NCBI GenBank assembly: GCA_044226045.1
Contig: JBGAHR010000013.1
Span: 1-64,000, forward strand
DNA: 64,000 nucleotides
Direction: 5' to 3'
From: Endoryza sp044226045
GTDB lineage: Bacteria; Bacteroidota; Bacteroidia; Chitinophagales; Chitinophagaceae
Within the stretch, counting starts at the first letter, position 1. Each line of letters starts with the position of its first letter. This document shows positions 17,729 to 25,838 of this stretch, in pieces. Position numbers and translations under genes: made by a program. The notes under the pieces were generated by a model. It ran no database searches. It saw nothing but the letters and a program-made list of their open reading frames with translations, and was not told where the DNA came from.

Positions 17729-18358
17729 ATGCATATCAAGATCTATTTCGACGACAAACCTCTATTCCTGGCCAGGGAAATGGATAGTATCATCGAACCT
17801 TTTGCGCACCACGATGATGCCGTTCTGATTGATGAATTTTCAACGCCCGGTGTCAATTCCATGCTTCATGAAATGAGGCAACCACAAGTACATGCCGGTA
17901 TTTTCCTGCATACTGATCTCGATGAATTGAAGAAAGCGTTCTGGAAAAAATTCAATGTTCTGCAGGCGGGTGGTGGTCTTGTGATGAATCTTTCGGGTGA
18001 TATTTTGATGATGTTTCGAAGGGGAAAATGGGATCTGCCGAAGGGAAAAAGAGATGAGGGCGAAAGTATCGAAGATTGCGCCATCCGGGAAATAAAAGAA
18101 GAAACCGGGCTTAAGGAAGTGATTTTGCAGTCTCCATTGCTCACGACCTACCATACCTACGATCTGAATGGGAAACATATACTGAAAGAAACATACTGGT
18201 TTAAACTCCTGGCTCCCGGTCACCAGATACTGGAACCCCAGGCGGAAGAACAGATCACCGCGCTGGAATGGGTCTCTCCCGCCCAGCTTTCAAAATACAT
18301 GAACAATAGCTTCCCTTCCATCGAAGATGTGTTGAGAAAAGCGGGGATAGACTATTGA
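17729..18358 (+). CDS. Nudix hydrolase
   Basis: A 209-residue protein with a complete Nudix box (G-x5-E-x7-REUxEExGU): GKRDEGESIEDCAIREIKEE followed by TGL, at about 110-132. It hydrolyses a nucleoside diphosphate linked to another moiety; the substrate is not predictable. An N-terminal domain of about 75 residues precedes it (MHIKIYFDDKPLFLARE), without recognisable motifs. The gene is convergent with coaD across a gap of word repeats. Confidence 0.87.
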   Translation: MHIKIYFDDKPLFLAREMDSIIEPFAHHDDAVLIDEFSTPGVNSMLHEMRQPQVHAGIFLHTDLDELKKAFWKKFNVLQAGGGLVMNLSGDILMMFRRGKWDLPKGKRDEGESIEDCAIREIKEETGLKEVILQSPLLTTYHTYDLNGKHILKETYWFKLLAPGHQILEPQAEEQITALEWVSPAQLSKYMNNSFPSIEDVLRKAGIDY

Positions 18359-18361
18359 AGG

Positions 18362-18535
18362 CGAATTTCAAATTCAAAAGTCAAAAGTCAAAATTCAAAA
18401 GGTAAAATCAAAAAGTAAAATAACAAAGGGATTATACTTCAGATGAAATTTGATCAGTCCTTTGGTTAGAATAGGAAGCAAAAACATGAAAAGTTAAACA
18501 TCAAACGCGAAACGCTTTAACCGCCAACCAGTCCT
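18362..18535. repeat. Word repeats between Nudix gene and coaD
   Basis: A run of 7-mers ATTCAAA/AGTCAAA begins 4 bases after the Nudix stop codon and continues to about 18420 (GTAAAATCAAAAAGTAAAAT). AAC-rich words related to the GAAACG/AAACGC type (ATCAAACGCGAAACGC) run up to about 18515. No hairpin terminator is seen between these two convergent genes. Confidence 0.7.
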
Positions 18536-18550
18536 AAACAAAAAACGCAC

Positions 18551-19021
18551 CTATCTTTTTAAAGACCTGAAAACAATATCCGGCAGAAAGGGTGAGGCAT
18601 CGCCCCCATTCCGGATGATATCTCTGACAATGGTGGAGGCAACAGAAGTATATTTGGGTTCGCCGGTGAGGAAGATTGTTTCAATATTCCGATCCAGGGT
18701 TCTGTTGGCATCAGCAATGGTTTTCTCATATTCGAAATCGCTCACATACCTGATTCCCCTCAATATAAACCGGGCGCCGATTTCCTGGCAGAAATTAACG
18801 GTTAGTCCTTCGTAAACTTTACCCGTCACCTTGGGTTCTTCCTTATATATCTGTTCAATCCAGTCGAGCCTTTGTTCGGCTGAAAACATGGGGGCTTTGG
18901 CAGCATTCAGGCCAATACCTACAATAATTTTATCGAATAGCGGTAAGGCACGGTTGATAATATCCGTATGCCCGAGTGTTACGGGATCAAATGTGCCGGG
19001 GAATAAACAGATTCTTTCCAT
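18551..19021 (-). CDS. coaD: Phosphopantetheine adenylyltransferase
   Basis: A 156-residue nucleotidyltransferase catalysing the reversible adenylylation of 4'-phosphopantetheine, the penultimate step of CoA synthesis. It has the signature PGTFDPVTLGHTDII near the N-terminus and the C-terminal YTSVASTIVRDI, equivalent to the ISSTxxR motif with Ala replacing one Ser. It begins 30 bases after pyrB, so it is likely the last gene of the pyrR-unknown-pyrB-coaD unit. The next enzyme of the pathway, coaE, is at 34.4 kb. Confidence 0.94.
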   Translation of the reverse strand: MERICLFPGTFDPVTLGHTDIINRALPLFDKIIVGIGLNAAKAPMFSAEQRLDWIEQIYKEEPKVTGKVYEGLTVNFCQEIGARFILRGIRYVSDFEYEKTIADANRTLDRNIETIFLTGEPKYTSVASTIVRDIIRNGGDASPFLPDIVFRSLKR

Positions 19022-19051
19022 GATGACCGGTTGAACAAAAAATTAATTGGA

Positions 19052-19978
19052 TCAGGAGGTTTGCGGGCTTAACAGGTAAAGCGCGGCCATTCTTACCGCC
19101 ACTCCGTTCTCTACCTGCTGCAATATAATAGACTGACCGCTATCAGCCGCGTCGCTATCGAGTTCTACTCCCCGATTGATAGGCCCGGGGTGCATGATTA
19201 CGATTTCCTTTCCCAGACTTTCGAGCAGGCGGCGATTGATTCCGTAGGCCAGACTGTATTCTCTGAGTGAAGAGAATAATACCTGGTTCTGCCTCTCCAA
19301 TTGTATTCTTAACACGTTCGCCACATCACACCACTCGAGCGCTTTGCGAAGATTGTATTCTACCCTTACGTCAAATGCTTCCTTCATATGTACGGGTATC
19401 AGCGTGGGAGGCCCTGCAACGGTCACCTCCGCCCCCATTTTCTTCAACAGGTAAATATTGCTCATGGCAACCCGGCTATGCATGATATCGCCGATGATGG
19501 CCACTTTGAGACCTTCGAGTGACCCGAATTTTTCCTGCATGGAAAAAGCATCGAGAAGTCCCTGGGTGGGATGCTCGTTGATACCATCACCCGCGTTGAT
19601 AATGGCTGCCGGAATATGTTTTGCCAGAAAGTGGGGCGCTCCACTGGAACTATGGCGCATGACTACCATATCCACTTTCATCGATAGAATATTGTTGACG
19701 GTATCAAGAAGAGTTTCTCCCTTTTTAACCGATGAAGTGCCTGCGGTGAAACTGATGGTATCTGCACTCAATCTTTTCTCTGCCAGTTCAAATGAAATCC
19801 TGGTACGGGTAGAGTTCTCAAAAAAGAGATTAACGATCGTCACATCCCGTAAGGAGGGCACTTTTTTGACTGGTCTTTGTAGAACGTCTTTAAATTGGGA
19901 GGCTGTTTGTAAAATGGTTTGAATATCTTCCCTGGTAAGATCGCGAATACCTAAAAGATGTTTGGTAGAAAGCTTCAT
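19052..19978 (-). CDS. pyrB: Aspartate carbamoyltransferase catalytic subunit
   Basis: A 308-residue ATCase catalytic chain, catalysing carbamoyl phosphate plus aspartate to carbamoyl-aspartate. The carbamoyl-phosphate loop is FFENSTRTRISFE, and HPTQGLLDAFSMQEKFG and the GDIMHSRVAMSN segment are also typical. The late HPGPINRGVEL motif distinguishes ATCase from ornithine transcarbamoylase. No pyrI regulatory subunit is adjacent. The close pyrR supports PyrR-type control of the cluster, though no attenuator was identified. Confidence 0.95.
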   Translation of the reverse strand: MKLSTKHLLGIRDLTREDIQTILQTASQFKDVLQRPVKKVPSLRDVTIVNLFFENSTRTRISFELAEKRLSADTISFTAGTSSVKKGETLLDTVNNILSMKVDMVVMRHSSSGAPHFLAKHIPAAIINAGDGINEHPTQGLLDAFSMQEKFGSLEGLKVAIIGDIMHSRVAMSNIYLLKKMGAEVTVAGPPTLIPVHMKEAFDVRVEYNLRKALEWCDVANVLRIQLERQNQVLFSSLREYSLAYGINRRLLESLGKEIVIMHPGPINRGVELDSDAADSGQSIILQQVENGVAVRMAALYLLSPQTS

Positions 19979-20034
19979 CTTAGGGGGCGAAGATAAACGA
20001 TTCGGCCCTATTTCGCCAAATGATTTTACCTGTC

Positions 20035-20736
20035 TTAATGCAGGTTATCGACCAGCTTCCGGGAGTTTTTCACAAATATTTCCCTGATCATTTCTTTGTA
20101 AACCTGCCCGGCCGTGGGCACCGGCTTGGCCTTGCTTCTGACCAGTTCTATGTCTTTTGAACCCAATGCCTGAAAACTGCCGGTATAAGTGGCTGATTTA
20201 TTCTCCCATTTATAACTTTCAACAAGCAAATCGTTCCAAGTGGTAATAACTTCCGGCATCCTGGTTGTGGAAACAAGTATTCGGACAAGAGCAGTAACAG
20301 ATTTTTCGGTCATTGTCAAGTCTGCATATACCGTTGTATGTTGCTTATGGAGATCTTCGGCTTCATCAGAATAGTTGTTAGTAGTCACCTGCCTTGATAC
20401 TGGTCTTGTTTGTTGACCCACGACTGGTTCATTGACGCGCAATTCAACAATGTTCAGGTCTATCACAAACTGAATATCTTTTTCAATGCTTCGGATGGTA
20501 TCTTGTTGAAAACGGAATTCAACGGGTCGCTTTTTAAAATCCTTTTTCAGGGCCGCTACGAACTGGTGTTGCAGGTATTCTCCGTGATTCCATTCTTCTG
20601 AAACCAGTTCCATCCCTTTTATGCGAACCAGCACACGAAGGGTGTCTTCCCCTTTTAGAGGATCACGTTCCCCGGAGAATGCGCTTTGATAGAGCGTCAG
20701 CAGGAGACAAACGACGGGTAGAATGCGGCGGGGCAT
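20035..20736 (-). CDS. Unknown secreted protein between pyrR and pyrB
   Basis: A 233-residue protein with an N-terminal signal-like segment (RRILPVVCLLLTLYQSAFSG). The rest is hydrophilic, rich in beta-prone and charged stretches, with no motif I recognise. Residues about 110-135 (VSRQVTTNNYSDEAEDLHK) look like a loop or linker. It sits 45 bases after pyrR and 56 bases before pyrB in the same direction, so it is probably co-transcribed with them, yet an exported protein has no obvious place in pyrimidine synthesis. Confidence 0.65.
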   Translation of the reverse strand: MPRRILPVVCLLLTLYQSAFSGERDPLKGEDTLRVLVRIKGMELVSEEWNHGEYLQHQFVAALKKDFKKRPVEFRFQQDTIRSIEKDIQFVIDLNIVELRVNEPVVGQQTRPVSRQVTTNNYSDEAEDLHKQHTTVYADLTMTEKSVTALVRILVSTTRMPEVITTWNDLLVESYKWENKSATYTGSFQALGSKDIELVRSKAKPVPTAGQVYKEMIREIFVKNSRKLVDNLH

Positions 20737-20781
20737 ACCGGATATTTTTACTAAACTACAAAACTGTAGGAGAAAGACCCA

Positions 20782-21312
20782 TTATTCCTGTTCAAGGAGT
20801 ACAACTTCCTGGCGCTGATCGCGGGAGTTCCAGAAGACTTTTACTTTTTGGGAAAGAATCGAATCGATGGATCGGCCAACATAGTCGGGCTGAATGGGCA
20901 GTTGCCTTGAAAACCTTCTGTCGATCAGGGTACAAAGTTCCACCCTTGCCGGACGGCCAAAGTCCAGCAAGGCATCCAGGGCGGCCCGAATGGTCCTTCC
21001 GGTGTGTAACACATCATCGATCAACACCACATTTTTATTCTCGATTCCAAATGAAATTTCTGTATGATTGGCCAGGTGGAGTTCTTTTCTGATATCGTCT
21101 CGATAGAAAGTAATGTCGAGCTTCCCATAAAGAACCTCGCGTCCGGGAAGCATTCTGCGGATTTCGTCCACTATCTGGTCAGATACAAACACACCCCTTG
21201 GTTGCAAACCTATCAATACCGTATTGTCGAGATTGACATGATTCTCTACAATCTGATGGGCCAGGCGCTTAATGGTAATGGCGAGTTGCTGCTCTGTTAA
21301 GATGGTTTTCAA
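20782..21312 (-). CDS. pyrR: Bifunctional pyr regulatory protein / uracil phosphoribosyltransferase
   Basis: A 176-residue type I PRTase. The PRPP motif VVLIDDVLHTGRT is at 95-107, and GLQPRGVFVSDQI and the LDITFYRDDIRK loop are characteristic of PyrR. In other bacteria PyrR binds pyr mRNA leaders in response to UMP and has weak UPRTase activity. The reading frame has no ATG before conserved sequence; TTG at 21312 is the best start. A PyrR-binding leader is not evident in the 45 bases upstream, beyond which word repeats begin. Confidence 0.9.
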   Translation of the reverse strand: MKTILTEQQLAITIKRLAHQIVENHVNLDNTVLIGLQPRGVFVSDQIVDEIRRMLPGREVLYGKLDITFYRDDIRKELHLANHTEISFGIENKNVVLIDDVLHTGRTIRAALDALLDFGRPARVELCTLIDRRFSRQLPIQPDYVGRSIDSILSQKVKVFWNSRDQRQEVVLLEQE

Positions 21313-21357
21313 ATGCCGTGATTTGAATCGTAAATGTAAAACAAAACAAGCAATATA

Positions 21358-21470
21358 AATAATTGGTCAATTTGTCAATTAGTGAATGCGCCAATGCAAT
21401 TACTGATGACGAATGACGGATTACGAATTGAAAAATCAAAAGGCAAAATTCAAAAGCACAACAAAATTCC
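21358..21470. repeat. Word repeats upstream of pyrR
   Basis: 8-mer words (AATTGGTC, AATTTGTC, AATTAGTG) run from about 21360, then heptamers ATGACGA/ATGACGG/ATTACGA, then AAAATCAAAAGGCAAAATTC. The tract begins 46 bases upstream of the pyrR start and leads into an IS remnant. Confidence 0.7.
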
Positions 21471-21500
21471 GGCTTCCTCATCAATCACACCCGCTTTCCT

Positions 21501-21594
21501 GCTCACCAAAAAGGGGTTTGTTTCTCAAAAAGTTGCAAAAGGTGATTATTTGATCAGAAAATAATAGTCCCTGCGATTTTACCCGGACAACAGT
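21501..21594 (+). mobile_element. Solo right end of an IS related to the element at 1-1473
   Basis: The 94 bases align over their whole length with 1379-1473 of the IS. Shared blocks include GCTCACCAA, TTTCTCAAAAAGT, GCAAAA, TGATTATTT and the terminal CCCGGACAACAGT. Identity is clearly below 100 percent, so this is an older or different copy. No transposase codons precede it and no opposite inverted repeat was found in 21313-21500, so it is a single-ended remnant. Confidence 0.8.
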
Positions 21595-21700
21595 CAAGGG
21601 CCAATTAGTGAATGAACCAGACAGTCAATGAGCCAATGATGAAGGATTACGGATGACGGATGACGAATGGAAAGGCAATTTGCCAATTGACATCGACCCG
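21595..21700. repeat. Word repeats right of the IS remnant
   Basis: Words GGCCAATTAGTGAATG, CAGTCAATGAGCCAATGATG and heptamers ATTACGG/ATGACGG/ATGACGA run from the IS end to about 21690 (GGCAATTTGCCAATTGAC). The arrangement AATTTGCCAATT and ATGAGCCAAT is the same as in the 62-bp array at 6018. Confidence 0.7.
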
Positions 21701-21800
21701 AATATTACTGACTGTAAATTCAGAGATATTTAATATAATTATCATCACCGAATCACCACCGAAGAAATAATTGAATTGGTAAAAGGATCAAATTCAACTT

Positions 21801-21907
21801 CTCCTGATCCGCTCCCGCTCTCACTCCCACTCCCAGAAACCGTCATTCGTCATCAGTAATTGAATTGTCTCATTGACGAATTGGCGCATTGGCGCATTGT
21901 CTTATTG
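21801..21907. repeat. Word repeats at the stop codon of the S8 peptidase gene
   Basis: Hexamer-like GCTCCCGCTCTCACTCCC (about 21808-21836) is followed by CGTCATTCGTCATC and then CATTGACGAATTGGCGCATTGGCGCATTGTC. The last words run into the TTATTGC that encodes the peptidase stop codon on the minus strand. Between 21700 and 21800 no recognisable feature was seen. Confidence 0.7.
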
Positions 21908-23575
21908 CTTTCCTTGTTTCATCGCCATTTTCACTGCCTCGGCTGCATTGATGATCTTGCCGGAACGACAGAGATCGGTAAAGGGTACTTTTTTATCGGG
22001 CTCTCCGGGCAGGGAAACATATTCTGTGACTGGGGTTCCGGATTTTACCAGGATGTCGATGATCTCTGCGGGTTTGAGATGAGGAAAATAAGATTTGAGC
22101 AAAGCGGCCACACCGGTTGCCACCGGCGCTGCAAAACTGGTTCCGTCGGCGGCTTCATAGCCATTATTAATGGTGGTAGTATAAATGAATACACCCGGGG
22201 CAAATATATCTACCCATTTGGCACTGTAATTTGAAAAAGGAGCGCTGATGGATCCGGTGCTGGGATCACCACTGGCGCCAACGGTCAGAAAGTTATCGGC
22301 AACCGTTCCATCAATGTATAACGGAGATGGATAAAACATATGCAGATCGATATCCGCCCCATCGTTACCTGAACCATGAATCAGCAACACGCCTTTGGAG
22401 GCAGCATACTTTACGGCCTCATCCACGAACCGTTTATAGGGAGATACGGGTTTGCCGAAACTCATATTGATAATGCTGGCACCATTGTCCACTGCATACC
22501 GGATGGCGAGCGCCACGTCTTTGTCGTGCTCATCTCCTCCCGGCACCGCCCTGATCGCCATGATGCGCACATTATCGGCGATTCCATCCATGCCAATGCC
22601 GTTGTTTCGAACCGCGGCAATGATGCCGGCCACCGACGTTCCGTGATTACCGCTTCCTTCTTTCAGGTTGTTGTTGCCGTAAAAGCGATCATTGATGTCT
22701 GTATAATTGTCTTTCACCAATGCTCCCCGGAAATCTTCTGGCGGCTGTTCCTTCCGTAATTTTTTGGCGAGCAGCTGATCCTTGTAACGAGCGATATCAT
22801 CCAATATCATTGATTGGGTGATGGTAGAGTCGGTCGTTTGTTCGAATAGGGTTCGCCAGACCTGCACCGCCCTTCTCTCCGATTGCAGAGCAGGCTCATC
22901 GAGTGTTTTTACCGAAAACACGGAAACCTTCAAACTCTCGCAAATGGTTTTGGAAGTCTGTTGTAATATTTCCTGGAACCGGGTAATATCGGGAAGCTCT
23001 TTCAATGCATCCGCGTAATTCGCTTCGATGATCGAATCGGCTTTTTTCCATTGCAGATAAAGAAATTGCTGCGAAGCAGGTATATCGCCGGCCTTTTTGC
23101 CTTCGAAATCTGCTTTCCAATGATGATACACCCTTGCGATCTCATGGGTGTTCCGGGCAAGGTTCACACCGGAAGGGCTTCCGCAGAAGTTCCAGCCATA
23201 GACATCATCCGGATAACCGTTATGATCATCGTCTATGCCATTCCCGGGTATCTCCCTGGGATTTCTCCAGAGAACGGGCAACAGATCTTCCTGCAGGGTA
23301 TCTATGCCGCTGTCGATAACGGCTACGATCACCGTCCTGCTTTTCTTTCCTTTTAATAATGCGTAAGCCTGATCGAGGCCGATACCTAAGTAACCATCTT
23401 TCTGCTGATCTAACAGATGCCAGCCCTTTTTTTTCTCCGGAACTGTTTGCGCGAAGGCGGTTTGAAAAAACAGCAGGACGATCACAACAACCGTCAACCT
23501 GACAAGAAATGATTGCATCATCCTCGTTGTCGGCCGGTTGCCGTTCGCTTTGTCGGGTTTCGCTAAAAGCGTCAT
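21902..23575 (-). CDS. Exported S8-family subtilisin-like serine peptidase
   Basis: A 557-residue subtilase. A hydrophobic signal segment (SFLVRLTVVVIVLLFF) lies near residues 20-40. Catalytic residues are Asp88 (AVIDSGID), His311 (NHGTSVAG), oxyanion Asn404 (GSGNDG) and Ser480 (DGTSFAAPVATG). Some 220 residues separate Asp and His, about four times the subtilisin distance; the insert is mostly helical and charged. No C-terminal T9SS domain is visible, so it may stay in the periplasm or be released by another route. ATG 23575, 8 bases after pruA, was chosen; ATG 23521 is also possible. The gene is probably co-transcribed with pruA. Confidence 0.88.
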   Translation of the reverse strand: MTLLAKPDKANGNRPTTRMMQSFLVRLTVVVIVLLFFQTAFAQTVPEKKKGWHLLDQQKDGYLGIGLDQAYALLKGKKSRTVIVAVIDSGIDTLQEDLLPVLWRNPREIPGNGIDDDHNGYPDDVYGWNFCGSPSGVNLARNTHEIARVYHHWKADFEGKKAGDIPASQQFLYLQWKKADSIIEANYADALKELPDITRFQEILQQTSKTICESLKVSVFSVKTLDEPALQSERRAVQVWRTLFEQTTDSTITQSMILDDIARYKDQLLAKKLRKEQPPEDFRGALVKDNYTDINDRFYGNNNLKEGSGNHGTSVAGIIAAVRNNGIGMDGIADNVRIMAIRAVPGGDEHDKDVALAIRYAVDNGASIINMSFGKPVSPYKRFVDEAVKYAASKGVLLIHGSGNDGADIDLHMFYPSPLYIDGTVADNFLTVGASGDPSTGSISAPFSNYSAKWVDIFAPGVFIYTTTINNGYEAADGTSFAAPVATGVAALLKSYFPHLKPAEIIDILVKSGTPVTEYVSLPGEPDKKVPFTDLCRSGKIINAAEAVKMAMKQGKQ

Positions 23576-23583
23576 GTTATAAT

Positions 23584-25215
23584 TTATTCTTCCCCGAGGA
23601 AAGGATAATGATAATCGGTTGGCGGATTGAAAGTTTCCTTGATCGTTCTTGCACTCAGCCAACGATAAAGATTAAGTATGGATCCGGCCTTGTCATTGGT
23701 TCCGCTGGCCCTGGCTCCTCCAAACGGCTGTTGTCCTACCACGGCTCCGGTAGGTTTGTCGTTGATGTAGAAATTACCGGCTGCATTTCTAAGCCGGTTA
23801 GTGGCCAGTTCAACCGCCTGCCTGTCCTGCGAAATGATGGATCCGGTAAGCGCATAAGGGGAAGTGTTATCAACGAGCTCCAGGGCTTTTTCAAACCCAT
23901 TGGCCGGGTACACATAAATAGTAAGAACGGGGCCAAAGATCTCTTCGCACATGGTGACGTATCTCGGATCTTTTGCTTCGATAACGGTAGGCTGAATGAA
24001 ATACCCTTCTTTCTTGTCACATTTGCCCCCCACCAGTATTTCTGCTTTGGCATCTTTGCGGGCGTTATCGATATAAGACTTGATTTTATCGAAGCTTTTT
24101 TCATCAATGACAGCATTGATAAAATTCGTGAAGTTCTCCACGGTTCCCATCTTGAAACTCTTCACTCCGGCGACCAGTTTTTTCTTCACTTCGTCCGCGA
24201 TGTTCGATGGAATGTAGGCCCGGGAAGCGGCGGAACATTTCTGTCCCTGGTATTCAAAAGCGCCTCTCAGCAAGGCGGTGGCTACCACATCGGGATCGGC
24301 ACTCTTGTGCGCCAGTACAAAATCCTTGCCGCCGGTTTCCCCAACGATCCTGGGATAAGACTTATACATTCCGGTATTCTTGCCGATCGTCTCCCACATC
24401 TGATTAAATACACCGGTTGATCCCGTGAAATGCACACCGGCAAAATCACGGTGACTGAAACAAACTTTACCGAGTGTGGGTCCATCCACGTATATGAGGT
24501 TGATCACACCATCCGGCAGGCCGGCTTCTTTCAGGATGCGCATGAACATTTGCGCAGAATAGATTTGGGTATGGGCGGGTTTCCAAACTACCACGTTTCC
24601 GCACATGGCGGCGGAAGTTGGAAGGTTACCACCAATGGCAGTGAAATTAAAAGGAGTAACAGCCAGCACAAATCCTTCGAGTGCCCGGTATTCCATTCGG
24701 TTATGCATACCCGGTGAACTGATGGGTTGCTGTTTGTATATTTCACTCAGGAAATGAACATTGAAACGAAGGAAATCGATGATCTCACAGGCACTGTCGA
24801 TCTCGGCCTGGAAGGCGTTCTTGCTTTGCCCCAACATGGTGGTTCCATTCATGTAGGGCCGATATTTGGTGGCGATCAGGTCGGCGGCCTTGAGGAAAAT
24901 GTTGGCGCGATTTTCCCAACTCATATTTGACCAGGATTCACGGGCTTCCAGCGCAGCATCGATGGCCTGCTTAACGTGTTTTTCGTCGCCCTCATGGTAA
25001 TATCCCAGCACATGTTTGATTTCATGCGGCGGGTGCATGCTCTTCTTTTTATTGGTCCTTACTTCTTTTCCGCCGATATACATGGGTACATCTGCCTGTG
25101 CACTCTTCAATTCGGCCAATACCTGTTTTAATCTTTTCTTCTCGGCACTTCCGGGAGCATAGTTCAATACGGGTTCGTTGACGGGAAGAGGGTATGAGAA
25201 AGTTCCGACTAGCAT
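23584..25215 (-). CDS. pruA: L-glutamate gamma-semialdehyde dehydrogenase
   Basis: A 543-residue aldehyde dehydrogenase of the 1-pyrroline-5-carboxylate dehydrogenase type, which oxidises glutamate semialdehyde to glutamate with NAD in proline catabolism. It has AVTPFNFTAIGGNLPTSAA, the catalytic Glu region GETGGKDFVLAH and the nucleophile Cys in YQGQKCSAASRAY. The C-terminal NDKPTGAVVGQQPFGGARAS is highly characteristic. The length equals the stand-alone eukaryote-like P5CDH; no proline dehydrogenase domain is fused or adjacent. It is the first gene of a likely two-gene unit with the S8 peptidase. Confidence 0.95.
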   Translation of the reverse strand: MLVGTFSYPLPVNEPVLNYAPGSAEKKRLKQVLAELKSAQADVPMYIGGKEVRTNKKKSMHPPHEIKHVLGYYHEGDEKHVKQAIDAALEARESWSNMSWENRANIFLKAADLIATKYRPYMNGTTMLGQSKNAFQAEIDSACEIIDFLRFNVHFLSEIYKQQPISSPGMHNRMEYRALEGFVLAVTPFNFTAIGGNLPTSAAMCGNVVVWKPAHTQIYSAQMFMRILKEAGLPDGVINLIYVDGPTLGKVCFSHRDFAGVHFTGSTGVFNQMWETIGKNTGMYKSYPRIVGETGGKDFVLAHKSADPDVVATALLRGAFEYQGQKCSAASRAYIPSNIADEVKKKLVAGVKSFKMGTVENFTNFINAVIDEKSFDKIKSYIDNARKDAKAEILVGGKCDKKEGYFIQPTVIEAKDPRYVTMCEEIFGPVLTIYVYPANGFEKALELVDNTSPYALTGSIISQDRQAVELATNRLRNAAGNFYINDKPTGAVVGQQPFGGARASGTNDKAGSILNLYRWLSARTIKETFNPPTDYHYPFLGEE

Positions 25216-25234
25216 AGTGTTATTTTATTGCCCG

Positions 25235-25242
25235 CAAAGATA
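25235..25242 (-). promoter_or_regulatory. -7 box of pruA
   Basis: TATCTTTG on the minus strand, an exact TAnnTTTG match, 19 bases before the pruA ATG. The expected TTG at -33 is replaced by TTA, so the upstream element is weak. Confidence 0.5.
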
Positions 25243-25292
25243 ACACATACGATCGGTAGTTAAGGGAGCCAGGTCACAGAAGGGCTGATTGG

Positions 25293-25820
25293 TTACCTGG
25301 TGTTTATTGAAATCAACACAAACTCCTGGTCCTTTTGTGTAAACCAGCATTCGCCGGTTCCGATCATGGCGCCCTGAAAATTTCTGAATATCTGCCGGAA
25401 GTTTTGACCGGCCAGCGCTTTTTTGACCTTTGGGGTGAAAAGAGAATCGTATTTGGCCAGGAATTCCCGGCTGTCTTTAATGGGTGGGTTTATCAGTGGG
25501 AAAGAAACGGCCGCGGCCACTTTTTCTCGCTGACCGGAGAGTACCCAGTACTGGAACTGTTTGAGAAATCGTTTAAACGCTATCGGATCCTGGATGCCCG
25601 CTGTAGCCCAACTGGCAGGCTGGCTTCCATCCGAGAATACAGAATCGTCCGCGATATCCGATTCAGGAAGACTGGCAGAGTCCGGCACCAGCCTTTCAAC
25701 CGGTTTCTCTGCGACTGTGGAATCAGCCGACACCTGTTTATTGGCAGTTGGTGACTGACAGGAGAATATGAGTACCGAAGCGGCCATCAATATTGTCCAC
25801 ATTACCCGTACTATTTTCAT
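25293..25820 (-). CDS. Hypothetical lipoprotein
   Basis: A 175-residue protein with a lipoprotein signal (WTILMAASVLIFSCQS; lipobox Cys at about 21). A low-complexity acidic/Ser linker (residues 25-65) precedes a compact domain of about 100 residues: DPIAFKRFLKQFQYWVLSGQREKVAAAVSFP looks like a helical start and GECWFTQKDQEFVLISIN a beta end, a pattern resembling NTF2-like or similar small domains. I do not recognise the family. It is 18 bases downstream of prfB, so probably in the same transcript. Confidence 0.6.
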   Translation of the reverse strand: MKIVRVMWTILMAASVLIFSCQSPTANKQVSADSTVAEKPVERLVPDSASLPESDIADDSVFSDGSQPASWATAGIQDPIAFKRFLKQFQYWVLSGQREKVAAAVSFPLINPPIKDSREFLAKYDSLFTPKVKKALAGQNFRQIFRNFQGAMIGTGECWFTQKDQEFVLISINTR

Positions 25821-25838
25821 GCTTTCCGGTTTTACTGA

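Noticed and set aside
21313..21360. PyrR-binding attenuator before pyrR
   Set aside because: No anti-antiterminator-like stem or terminator could be drawn in the 45 bases available.
21313..21594. Complete MITE made of two IS ends
   Set aside because: Only the right end is present; no ACTGTTGTCCGGG-type opposite end was found in the preceding 190 bases.
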